Of a stretch of 64,000 nucleotides of DNA, positions 43,818 to 54,830 are shown piece by piece; within the stretch, counting starts at the first letter, position 1; every line of letters begins with the position of its first letter. The position numbers and the translations under genes are program-made. The stretch is taken from positions 342,118 through 406,117 of the forward strand of contig NW_003206658.1 in the NCBI RefSeq assembly GCF_000006405.1. Direction: 5' to 3'. Origin of the DNA: Perkinsus marinus ATCC 50983 (taxonomy: Eukaryota > Perkinsozoa > Perkinsida > Perkinsidae). A model generated the notes under the pieces. It saw only the letters and a program-made list of their open reading frames with translations, was not told the origin of the DNA and searched no databases.

Positions 43818-46800
43818 ATGTCTTCGACTGCGAATACGGGGGGAGATGCGGGCGATCTCGCGTATTATCAAGAGCAGCTGTCGCAGGTGAAGAGTCTGCT
43901 GGATCAGGACCCTGAAAATGCCGAGATTAAAGAGGTGAGTAGGTTAGGGTTCAGGGTTAGTGTGGGGGAGGTAGGGCGTTCTATTCTTGGTGATCGTTTT
44001 TGTGGTTTATCTACTTTTTGGGGGAAAGAATGTCGTATTTGAGAGCTGCGGAAGATTGGCGCGACGACGATTGGGAATTGAAGTTTACGACTGCATCATT
44101 TTGAATTTCGATAAATTCGTCTATGATGGTTTTTCAAATTGGCTAGTTGGCGATCGAGGAGCTTACATGGCTCGTTTGTCAGATATATGAACAGCTTAAG
44201 GACACAGTGAACATTTTGGAGGAGAGTGAGAAGCAGAAAGAAAGTAAAATCGGCTATGCTTGGGATGTGGCTCGTTATGGGCCTGTTTTGTATCTTTCTG
44301 GCGGGGTGAGGAAGATACCCCGAATGGTGAAGGTTTGATGGCGTGGGGTTACTAGGGGAGTTCGACAGTGTTGAGGCGGTGTTGACCACTCTGAAATTCT
44401 TTAGGGGTGAAATATTTCTCATGGATGATTACCGAGTGTGACTAGAAGTCAAAGGCTATGTCGTCATCATCAATTCTGCGCGTCGTGTCGATTTCCGTAC
44501 ATGGCAAAAAATAAAGTGAAAATTATCGTGAAATTTTTCAAATTTTTCGCATTTTTATGCTTGGACTCATTGACCATCTTTCCTTAGCCGTGTTGGCGAT
44601 GGGTGCTGAGATTGAGAAGGAGAGGTTGGCTGCAGCCGCGGCCTTGGAGGCTGAGAAGAACAAGGCGGCGGCTGAGGGCCCCCCGGCAGTGGGGACTGTG
44701 GGGCAAGCTGCGGCGAGGAGCCATCTAGTGGGGCGCACCTGTGAGGTCTTTTATGAGAACAAATGGTGATATGGGGGGAATCTTAGGTTGATGGTGAAAA
44801 GATACGGAATAGGTCATCAGCCTGTGATATGAAGTGTTATTGAATTTGGGCTCTTCGTAGGAGACGTTATTGGGAGAAATAGTCCGGATTCGGAGATTTT
44901 TACAACGTTTATGGTTGTCGGATGTATCGCAACGTTGAAGGGAAGCTTCTCCGTGATGGGGGGGAGTATCGTTCACTAATTGTAGAAGTTTACAGAGATT
45001 CTCAAAAATTTCATATCTTCACCAACACATGAATAGTTGACCATGTGCATATTCCCCCACACTGTGAGCGACAATACTTCTGAGTGTTGACGCAAGGACG
45101 TTATGAAGATGCATATAATAGCGGGGAGCGAAGGAGCGATGTTTATCAGCGTTATTATCATTCATGGAAATTTTTGTGCTCGAAATTTCAGGTTCAACGC
45201 TGAGATAACTGGTGTTCGAATTGACGAGTTGGGCACTGAACGGTAGGCTGGAGGGGATGGGCGGAGCGTGCTGTTAGTCTGTGGGATAATGTTGGAGGAA
45301 TATATGTTCGCTTCCCTCAGCTGAGCTCAGGAAATTCCGAAGCTGATTATAGAAGTTTGGGGTAGCAGCGTATAGTGACCAACATTACTTTCCCAAAATT
45401 CCTTTGGAGTTTTCATATTGTTACCAACACACGTGTAGTTGACCATGTGCATATTTTTTCATGCTGCCCTGGGAAATGGCTGATGATGATTTGCTGTCGT
45501 CATCAGAAGCGACGTGAGCAACTAGGGAACCTAATCCGTATCATGCAAGGGTGAACCTAAGATACCCGCGAGTGATCAGGTGCGCGGTCCGGTTCATTGG
45601 CTTTGATCAACGTCGAGAATACAAAGTTCAAGATGTGGCTCTGCTGAAGCCCCCACGACCGCAGGAGGCCCCTGTGGGGTCTGTCATACAAGCGATATGG
45701 GCTCAGGATGGCCTTTGGTGAGATAATCGATCATCGGGGCGAGCGCTAAGTGTACTACGTGTATGGGTGAGGTACCAGTGTACGGTTTTGGAGCATACAG
45801 TGAAGGGATATAAGGTTTTGTTCGAGGACGATCCTGGACAGTCTCCTGAGGAGGTCAATATTGATCAAATTCGGTGAGGAGAGGTTGCGGGTTCGATCCG
45901 AGGGGAGGGCATTTTGCTGGTAATTTTTAGGCTCATCGCGAGAGAGGCCCAGGCCAAGAAGGCTGCTGTTGGAGAGAAGGAGTGAGTGGGGTTGTTGTGA
46001 TGGGACGATCCCTGCAAGGTGCATTTTAATGTAGGTATATTACTCCGGCTGGTTATCGCATTCCTGAGAAGTATAAGGTGGATCCTAAGGTCGACTCTGA
46101 GGCATCGATTGGTGAGGAAAGGAATCTTCCAGCGTATCTTCTCACGTTAAAATCTTCCGAGTGCGCTATTGAGTGTGGGAAGATTTGTGTCAGATGCAAA
46201 ACGAAGGAAGATCCATCAGTTGAAGACTCAACAGAGGGAAGAGATGAAGGACAAGGAATCGAAGTGAGAATCTTTGTTGGCGTCAAAATTTTCGCGGTGC
46301 GTATTGTTTTCAACATATATGTATTAATGTAGTCTCACCCGTGATATGGAAAACACTGTTGAAAAATATGTATTTAACGACTACTGCATATCACCGCGAA
46401 TATCGTGTTTTTCACCGAGTTTTACGCCACTTCGCGTAAAACGGGCGAAACTCCAATATTATGTGACATATTATTTTTTATATCATATATGAACATGTGT
46501 AATAAACGTATGAAATTTATGCTTTTCTTGTATGGATTTGAACGGTTTTATGAGAAGCAGTTGACAGAAATTACGAGGGAATTTCAGTGAGTGTAGTTTG
46601 TGCTACCAAGTATGATACCAAATTTGGTAGATTTTTTGTGAGGAGTTTTAACCGAGTATTAGTTTTACGCCGATATGAGTTGTAGTTTGTATAATCGTTG
46701 AAAAAAGTTAGAATCGCATATCGTGAACTCTGGGTCTGTCGGAATTGACTGTTCCCCTGTATTGTTCCCACTGCTGACTTGAACTTGTTGGGTATTCTAT

Positions 46801-47153
46801 AGACATCTCCTGGGTTTCAACAGCGATCCCAGGATTGCGTTTCACATGTCGAATCCAATTCTAAGTTCAGGAGAGGTTTACCCTATGTTCATTGAATCAA
46901 TTGTGGGTGAATTCAGAATCGATTCTAGCATCGTATTAAACGTGTAATAAGCAATTCTGGAAACGATTATGAGTTCAAAATCGGTTTATTGAACGACCCC
47001 TTAATGAACGTTATGGTGGGCGAGCGAGATTTTCGTTTTGTATTCAGGCAGTCGCAGATGTCGTGGCAGAAGTTTGCGAAGAAGCAGTCACATCGGGCGC
47101 ATAAGCACAATTATATACAGACTTCTAACGTTCGTAAACCACTGGGAAAGTGA
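43818..47153 (+). CDS. SPF30/SMNDC1-like splicing factor with two Tudor segments
   Basis: SPF30 helps recruit the tri-snRNP to the spliceosome. Ten exons join with matching phases: MSSTANTGGDAGDLAYYQEQ and LSQVKSLLDQDPENAEIKE; LAIEELTWLVCQIYEQLKDT; an Ala/Glu-rich linker; a Tudor segment (LVGRTCEVFYENKWFNAEI, CAVRFIGFDQRREYKVQDVA); a second Tudor-like segment (PVGSVIQAIWAQDGLWYQCT, GYKVLFEDDPGQSPEEVNID); PAGYRIPEKYKVDPKVDSEA; AKRRKIHQLKTQQREEMKD; and WQKFAKKQSHRAHKH to TSNVRKPLGK. The order is the SPF30 order. Introns hold repeats A, B and E. Confidence 0.8.
44990..45062 (+). repeat. repeat A, copy 9 (half copy)
   Basis: Only the distal half is present: CTTCACCAACACATG, TAGTTGACCATGTGCATATT, CCCCCACACTG. 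In an intron of the SPF30-like gene. Confidence 0.7.
45290..45465 (+). repeat. repeat A, copy 10
   Basis: ATGTTGGAGGAATATATG, TCAGCTGAGCTCAGGA and GTTGACCATGTGCATATTT. In an intron of the SPF30-like gene. Confidence 0.85.
46332..46456 (+). repeat. repeat B, copy 4
   Basis: TCTCACCCGTGATATGGAAA at the left, CTACTGCATATCACCGCGAA inside, AAACGGGCGAAACTCCA at the right. In an intron of the SPF30-like gene. Confidence 0.9.
46908..47003 (+). repeat. repeat E, copy 2
   Basis: AATCGATTCTAGCATCGTAT, AATTCTGGAAACGATTATGA and TTGAACGACCCC match 16318-16423. In the last intron of the SPF30-like gene. Confidence 0.75.
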
Positions 47154-47337
47154 TGAGAAAGTATCATACGGTATCTTGGGTTACTCTGTGTTGGATTATC
47201 CAACTTGGATACGAAGTAGGTTCGAAAATGTGTCATGGTGCGATGGGGGGATTAGTCGTGGGGAAAGTAGGCCGTGAGATCCGATCCTTTTGTATGGGGC
47301 TAATCGTGTCTTGATGATGCGACTTATAGGTTTCGTT

Positions 47338-47508
47338 TCGTGGGAAAATATGCACATGGTCGGCGATAATATGAAAAGCGTGAGGAAATTTTGGAGAATT
47401 CTCATGGGTTTCTGTGCACTTCTACCTCAAGTCGTGTGCAAACTCCTATAATTAGTGAGGAAACTCCTGAGATCAGTTGAGGAAAGCGGGCGTATATTCC
47501 TCCAACAC
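47338..47508 (-). repeat. repeat A, copy 11
   Basis: GTGGGAAAATATGCACATGG at one end, GGCGTATATTCCTCCAACAC at the other: both imperfect terminal inverted repeats are visible. Confidence 0.85.
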
Positions 47509-48006
47509 TGGAAGGGGGAGTGCGCATCCGAAAGATTTGCGGGGTCTAGAACATATTCTGAGCCGTTTCATCCTCCCAGAATTTATAATAGGGAGGAACT
47601 AAGTTCAGAAACTTCGCTGTGTTGTATCCCGATGGTGGATATTAAATGGCGGGCGGAAGCCGTTTCGGGCTAGATTTGAATCTTTCGAGGTGGAAGGTAA
47701 GATATTTTACTATGCCGTGATATTCTACTAGTAGGAGCTGTTTGTTGTGGGTGGGATTTTTTTCCGAAGTTTCAAGTTTGGCTTTTCGCGTCGATTTCAT
47801 CATCCAGCCGTGATTGTCTATCATCATGATGCAGAGACATATGTGGAGTTTTGAGGGGAGATACGCCCCGCCCCCTAGAGTAGGTCACCAAGGTCGAATC
47901 TGAAGAGGATCTTATGTATGTGTGTTAGGTTGTGAGCTCACAGAGTGTGCCATTTCGTGGTACGTTGTTGAAGCGCACAGCGAAGAATATCTTTCGGAGT
48001 ATCTTG

Positions 48007-49747
48007 ATGTCAGGTACGGAGACGGAGAGTAGTTCGACACCTTCGCAAGGTGACAGAATTCGAGCTGAGGTTGCGGGCAACCGGAGTGAGTTAAAGTTCT
48101 TTTTGCAAGAATTTTGATGGATCATCGTATAGGCAACTTTGATGTCGATTTGATGCCTATTGAGGATCTCGCGGCGTGTGCGAGCATCGAGACATTGCAG
48201 AAGTGGAATTCCGTTATTAATTATGAGCTTTCGGCCCGGGCAGAAGCTCTCGCTAAGGAGCGCCAAGAGACTGAAGAGTGCATCAAGGCGACGCAGGAGA
48301 TGACTGACGAGGGAAAGGAGGCGACAGTAGGGGAGGACGACGAAGGAGGAGGGGGAGGAGCACCATGTGCAGGAGTGCAACTGCAGAAATGGGACTTCTC
48401 GCTTCAGTACCTATAAGGACAGGAAAAGTATGATGGGAGCAACGATGGTGTAGATACTGTCTACTGGGTGCTAGTGGTGTCGGCAAGACAGCTCTGTTCG
48501 AGAGGATGGTGGAAGACTCTTTCCATAGTGATTATCGTCCAACGACGGCCATTAGTAGCGGGAAAGTCCTGCTTGATGTACGAGATATCTTTTTTAGTGC
48601 GTGTAGTTGTGTGAAACGGTGGCGATTTTAGGGCGAGCGAAATTTGAGTATTCTGTCGGTAGGCTCATCGATTCCTCATTATAGTATCGAAATTTGGCGA
48701 GATGGTATGGTATGACCGTCGGCTTAACCAGAATCATTAGGATGGTCGGTGACAGTAATTGTGAGATTTCATCAGAAAATCGATAGTGATCTTGCAATCT
48801 TGTTCACTCTTGGATTTCCTCAATGGCGGTGTCTTAACCAGATACAACAGTCGAGACTCCAGCTGTGCATCTTTGATACCTACTATTCCCAGTTCGCATA
48901 TACCTACGCTAATGTGTCTGCAGTGGTTCTACTCGTGTATGACGTCACTGATCGCAGAGTAAGGGGTCTGCGCTTGTATTAGGTCGAGAGTTGAGGTTGC
49001 CGTTCGATAGCTGCAGGCGAGATTAATGATGGCAATAGCTTGATTTGTTTCTGATTGTTATAGCCTTCTGCACGCAACGCCGCTTTGACCGAGTGCAATG
49101 CTCCTCTTTGGGAACGGAATTTTCATCGTCGCGGTTCATGAGTTTCATGTCTTGCTGATCCTGGTTGCAAATGTCGATAAGTGGAATTTTTTCGTCCTTT
49201 GTAGCTAATGAATATGTGACTCCTTCTAGTGCGAGCAAAAGCGATAGTTTTCGTTTAGCGTCTTCTTGTGGAAGCACTTTCTTTTTCATAGAATTGTGAA
49301 GGAGTTCGGACGCGTGGAAGTCAAGGGGAATTTAGGCTGCACTCAACCTAAGCTACAGGCTTGTATGGATCTGTTCACCTCAGTCGTTCGAGAGTCTGCT
49401 CGAGTTTATTGATCGTGCAAAGTCGCAAACATCCCAGTCTGACGAGGCCACGAGGACTTGGCGAAACTCTGCGACTTCCATTGTACTTGTCGCTAACAAA
49501 TGCGATATGAATCCAGAGACGTGGCAAGTTAGCTCAGAGGAAGGCCGCAAATTTGGTATGGCCAATAGGTTTTTGTATGTCGAGGTAAAAATCGATCGAT
49601 TGGGCGAGCGCGTGAGTCGTTATGAAACTATCTCCGCAGGTATCGGCGAAAACGGGAAGCGGCGTGGAGGATATGTTCATCAACTGCAGCCGACAAGTGA
49701 TGCTCATAATGCAAATGGGAGGTCAGCATTCCTGGGCCGAGAGATGA
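48007..49747 (+). CDS. Rab-like small GTPase with N-terminal extension and altered G3
   Basis: Seven or so exons. An N-terminal extension (MSGTETESSSTPSQGDRIRA, FDVDLMPIEDLAACASIETL, then a Glu/Lys-rich helix) precedes the GTPase core: LLGASGVGKTALFERMVED (G1 P-loop), RPTTAISSGK (G2 Thr), LCIFDTYYSQFAYTYANVSA plus VVLLVYDVTD, VLVANKCDM (G4 NKxD) and VSAKTGSGVEDMF (G5). The G3 motif DTAGQ is replaced by DTYYSQ, so the catalytic Gly is missing. C-terminal prenyl cysteines are not seen (ends HSWAER). Exon junctions between 48320 and 48470 are uncertain. Confidence 0.7.
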
Positions 49748-49888
49748 GTTCTGAGATTTGCCTCGTATTCGCCACTGTGAGACCAAAGCCTATTCACTTG
49801 ATTCGGTGTATCATTGGATCTATGTGAATCCTCGGAATAGGTCTCCAACGATCTTTCTATCACTTTTTCAGGTCAATTCCTGAGTAAC

Positions 49889-52800
49889 ATGTCGGCAAGT
49901 ATTGTCGGTGTCAAGGCTGCTAGTTCGCACAGTAATGACTCGAACGACATAATGCTAGTGTCTTCGCGAGGAGCGAACCTCCTCAGGGATCCAGTACGGG
50001 CTCTTGAGTATCTTACTAGTAGTCGTTTTTTATCAACAGGTTCTTAATAAAGGAACCCAGTTCAGTGAAATTGAGCGTGATGAGCTGTCACTGCGTGGTC
50101 TGATTCCGGTTCGTCAGTGCACCATCGAGATGCAGATGTCACGGAATATGGAGCGATTACGCATGAGGGACACCGACCTTTCTCGGTTTCTGGATCTACA
50201 AGGTGGGCGCTATCCTGACGATTTCCACTTCTCTCAATCCAGTGGTATTATCATCGGCTCGTTTTGGCTTCTGCTGCTGATCAAAGCTATCATACCTGTA
50301 GACGTGATTTCTGTTTGAGTAGATAGAATTGCACTCAAAAGTGAATCTCAAAGTTATTGTGAAGTAAAACTTTCCGCTTTCCGTTGTTTATTCAATTTCG
50401 GCGATCTCCTTTCTCAGCTATATTCGACCGCAACGAGACCCTGTACTACCGGCTGTTGGTCGATAATTTGGAGGAGCTCCATCGGATTGTTTTTATTCCC
50501 ACTGTTGGTGATGTGTAAGTCGGTTTCGGTTTTTCCCCTTGCACGAGTTCAAGATTCGACTCGGACACCCAGCGCGGGGCATTTTGAGGAATCACCACCC
50601 TTGCTTTCGGCTTGCTCGGATCGTCTCGAAGTCACAGTCTGTGAGTCACAGACGCAAATTCATTTTCAGAGTTTTACTGAGTTCACCATGAACTTCATAG
50701 TATGAAGTCTATCGAAAAGGTTGTTAGTATTTTTCGGCCTGGAAATACCGGAGCGATTCCACTGTATGTGACCCTTCAGTGCCAAACAACGTTCGTTTCC
50801 CAGTCGGGCTGGGAAACAAGGCCTGGTTGACAAGCCTGAGAGATTGAGTGGCTCTTTATCTCGGGAACATCCTGTAGGCCGGAACGATTGAGCCTGGCTC
50901 ACCTGCACAACGCTATCGCAACCAATTGGCCAACTATTAGGTGGATGAACTTACCGTTATTCTGGAAAATGGCCGATAAAGCGTAAACATGTCGAGAAGA
51001 AGATGAGCCCTTGAGACTCTACGATACAATCTGTATCCTGCGTACCACGGAGCGCGGACGGTCCATATTCGCTTCAGCAGAAGATTTCTGATCTTTATGT
51101 TTGCTTCACGTTACTATGAACATTATGTTACACTCCGTTATAGAATGATGACAAACTACGTCAAGGCCTGTCAAATGGCTATGGATTGCACATTCAACCT
51201 CGTGTAGCTGGGCTGTGCCATCATAACTATTTTGGCGTTCACCACTGGCGGATCGACGAAGCCAGTGATACTTGGTCTCGTGTGTTTGGAGAGCGGCAGT
51301 TATTGCAAATTGCGTAGCCGTTCATCATCATTAAGCTGATTTGGTTCGAATTTCGGTCAACAATGGCTTTAAGTAGTCGTCACAAACCTGATAGGGAATA
51401 ATCCCTAGGCCTCAGATTAAGCATATCTGAGTCGGCTATTCTATGGACGAGTACTCGTGAATTATGATACGGATCTGATGAGGTGCCTTGGCGGTACACC
51501 CAGGGTCAGCACATGCAAGATCAACGCGATGAATACGGAGTGCCTCGATCATTGCGTGGAATTGAGACCGCTGTACATGTGTGTTGGATCATCCAGCTTG
51601 GATGCCACGGTCACTTTTCTCACTCAGTGTGGCTCACTGAAGAACCTTCTTGTGTTATAGGATTCCTTCTGTGAGCGCATTGAACGCTTAGGTCGTCTCT
51701 CTCGAGGAGCACAGAGACACTCGCTGAGAGAGCTCATATATGGTTCTCGTGAAATTGTTTTTTACAAAGCTCGTTGAGGGATTCACATCGAACCGTTCGA
51801 CAGTTCCTCAATAATGATGGAGTGTCAAGACGTTGTATTCGTTTACAGAAAGTCCGTAATTGTGTACACATTCGTTCGGTTGTTCTATCATCTACTCTTG
51901 TCCAGGTGCAAACAGTTCGGTAGTGTCTGGCGTTTCCCTAGAGGCCTGTATTTCACTTACAGCGATAAGGGCCATTTTCAGGAAGTTGTTTATAACTGTC
52001 CCAACGAGGACGTCGACCTTGTGGTGGGAAGCTTTCGTTACACGCGTATCTTTGAATCTCGTATTTGACCAGGTCGTCACCGATGGTAGTCGTATTTTGA
52101 GTCTTGGCGACCTCGGCGCTAACGGCATGGGTGTTTCTGTCGGGAAAATATCGCTGTACGTTGCGTGCGCCGGCCTGAACCCCGGTCGAGTCCTGCCGTG
52201 CATCCTCGATATTGGTACTGACAACGAGGATCTCCTCAATGATCCGCGGTACATTGGAGAACATACTAGGAGATTGAAGGGCAACGATTACTTTGCTATG
52301 GTCGACGAGTTTGTGTCCGCGGTGCTCACACGGTGGCCAAACGCGGTTATTCAATGGGAAGATTTCAGCTACCCTAATGCCTTCATGATACTGGATAATT
52401 ATAGCAACTCAATACGTAAGATGCCGGGATCGAACCGGGGTCGATGGGATGATAGAGGACACCTTGTACCGTACGAGCTGCTCATCAGGCACATTCAACG
52501 ATGATGTCCAAGGAACGGCTGGTGTGGTGCTCGCAGCTATCTTAGCGGGTCTGAAGGTGAGCATGATATGAAGGTCTCGCTCTTCACTAATGGTATTTGC
52601 TTTCTGCTTGGTGAATTTCACCGCAGCAACATGAGATTACCTCAGACACGAGCATATCTCCAGTCCAAGAAGAGCAATGCAAATCAGCCTAGGCTCACGA
52701 AGAAGCGTTACTCACTGGACGGTCAGCGCTTCGTGAGTTTTCTTCACTCCGTTGGTGTGGGTAAGTGCGATCCTCGCAGGTCTTTGCTGGTGCTGGTGGC

Positions 52801-54536
52801 GCAGCTGTTGGTATCGTACGGCTGATCTGCGAGGCATTGGTACAGGAAGGCGTACCATTTGAGGAAGCGAGTGGGACGATTGCGAATTTTGTGGCGCAGT
52901 GACGTTATTCCCTCTACAGAGTCTCGAATTTGGCTGATAGACTCCAAGGGTCTGGTCAGTACGGATCGCCAGACGAGTATGAAATTGCGAAGGGCAGAGC
53001 AAAGTGAGTCTGGAAGCGAGTTGCCCTTCGCTCCGCTGAGATATTTCTTCGAATTTAGATACCGTGTGAACTATGTGCAGCCACCAATGAAATGTGGCAA
53101 GAACGATCTCCTCTCGGTGTGAAGGAGGTCAAACTACAGTGTTGATCGGGTAGGAATATCCTCATGTTGAGCGAGAAAGATACAAAATAGGCTAGGATTG
53201 AGCACTTTCTTTCAGGGTATCAGCCCAGAGCGGATTGTTTTCCTCTGAAGTTCTTCAAGCGATGAATGCCAACTGCGAGTACCCCATCGTGTTCAGTCTG
53301 TCCAACCCGACCAATTGCTGTGAGTGCACTGCTGAGGAGGCCTATAGGGCCACTGACGGCAAGTGCTTGTTCGCCTCTGGAAGCCCCATGCCGGCCTATC
53401 GTAATCATCACACGCTGGTGTCATTGTTGTTGTTGTGACTCAACACCCTCAGACGTGCCCACGCAGAACTCCTACAAGCTGAGCTCGCGTGTGTTCCCCG
53501 AAACTGATGAGCATTTCATTCCGGCGCAAGCTAGCAACATGTACGATAATCCATTTAACTACTCATACTTGGATGATGTTCGGTTTTGGATTGATGAATA
53601 CCTGCGAGTCAGGTACGTGTTCCCTGGCATCGGCTTGGCAGCGTCAACAGGGAATCTCGCTACTATACCGAACCAGCTCTTTTACATCGCTGCAAGTGAG
53701 TGGAAGACCTCTCATGATTCGCCTTCAAATGAGCTGTGGGTATTTTTCTCTTCGTTACTACTGCGAAGTGATAACTGGTTTCAACATGAGGAGCTTGATC
53801 TTCGTACTGTCCTTTGATAAGCATACCATTATTCGGCTATCAAAGGCAACTTGGGAAGGAAACGCCGATGGTGTTTTGCCATGACTTTTGGTCTCATCTC
53901 AGGAACGATCGCGTCGATGGTCACAGTGGAGGAGATGAAGACGAGGACGCTTCTGCCGCCTATGTCAAAGCTGAGGGAGACTGCCTGTAAAGTGGCCGCC
54001 CAATGCATCATATACGGGTCCAAGAAGTAGCGAGCTTCAAAATGTCGCGCGCCACGAAATTGTAGTTCACTGTTACTCGCTCTTCAGGGGGTTGACGAGA
54101 ATCCAAACGCCTTTGGATGCTGAAGTGTTTGTCAAGTCCAAGATGTGGTATCCCGAGTGAGTTATTCCCTTGGCTTTAGCGTTCTAGGCTGCATCCTGTC
54201 AGATACAAGCATTATCTTCCGACAGCACCAGTGCATGCTCATCATGAGGTGGATAATCAAAAGGTCCCGGGATCGATCCGATGTTCCGTGTTTCTCCAGA
54301 TATTACCATCTAGTGGGACTGCCTTCACCGACTCCTCCAATTTAGCGCACCGAGCATCTTCTCATCGCCAGAGGATCCATAGGATGCCTCAGAAGGCTGC
54401 CGAGGCGACCATTCCTGCCTGGGAGAGTACCGCGCAAACAGCCAGAATGTCATTGATGCAGTCCAGCGAGTCGTCGTTAGAATGTGAGGGAAAGGGCTTA
54501 TGTTTCCTCCTGGAATTCCATGCCGACCTCAGGTGA
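49889..54536 (+). CDS. malic enzyme (NAD(P)-dependent, decarboxylating)
   Basis: Converts malate to pyruvate and CO2. From [20 protein letters not shown] (49889) exons give [192 protein letters not shown] and [14 protein letters not shown]. The metal (EDF, NDD) and dinucleotide (GAGxA) sites are kept. The junctions at 53010-53130 do not keep one frame. The last open stretch to TGA at 54536 is longer than usual. Two introns hold the intronic motif. Confidence 0.9.
50514..51905 (+). other. 1.4-kb intron of malic enzyme
   Basis: Between ...IPTVGDV and CKQFGSVW. Far longer than the other introns of this gene. I see no repeat A or B copy and no gene inside it. Confidence 0.6.
52885..52904 (-). 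repeat. intronic motif variant in a 48-nt malic enzyme intron
   Basis: Plus strand AATTTTGTGGCGCAGTGACG: consensus with one substitution and one inserted A. Sense to the gene; the intron is that between FEEA and KSRIWLI. Confidence 0.75.
54044..54061 (+). repeat. intronic motif copy in a 67-nt malic enzyme intron
   Basis: GTCGCGCGCCACGAAATT between GGTCCAAGAA|GTAG and CTCTTCAG|G; antisense to the gene. Confidence 0.85.
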
Positions 54537-54830
54537 CCGGGAATCTATACTGTCTGATAGCGATGATGCCAGCTATTGAAGCGCTCTGGTTGACCACCCA
54601 GCTTCACACTGACTTCGGGTAGATCCGTCGGCTTTCTTTCCAATCGTTGGAGTTCATATTTGTTGATTTTCTAAGTCTAACATTTCGTTACTATGCTATC
54701 ACAACTTCACCAAGCTGGAAGGCCTTTGTTGTTAATTCACGGCGAATTGATAGTGTAGTCGTTAGAATGTCCGATTGTAGTGGTATAGGGTGTAAGTTCG
54801 AGTATTTCATCCGACACTTTTATCATACTC

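Noticed and set aside
45880-45930. tRNA-like GGGTTCGATCC
   Set aside because: Intron of the SPF30-like gene; no A box or acceptor stem.
52415-52450. tRNA-like GGTTCGATCCC on the minus strand
   Set aside because: Part of a malic enzyme intron; no full tRNA structure.
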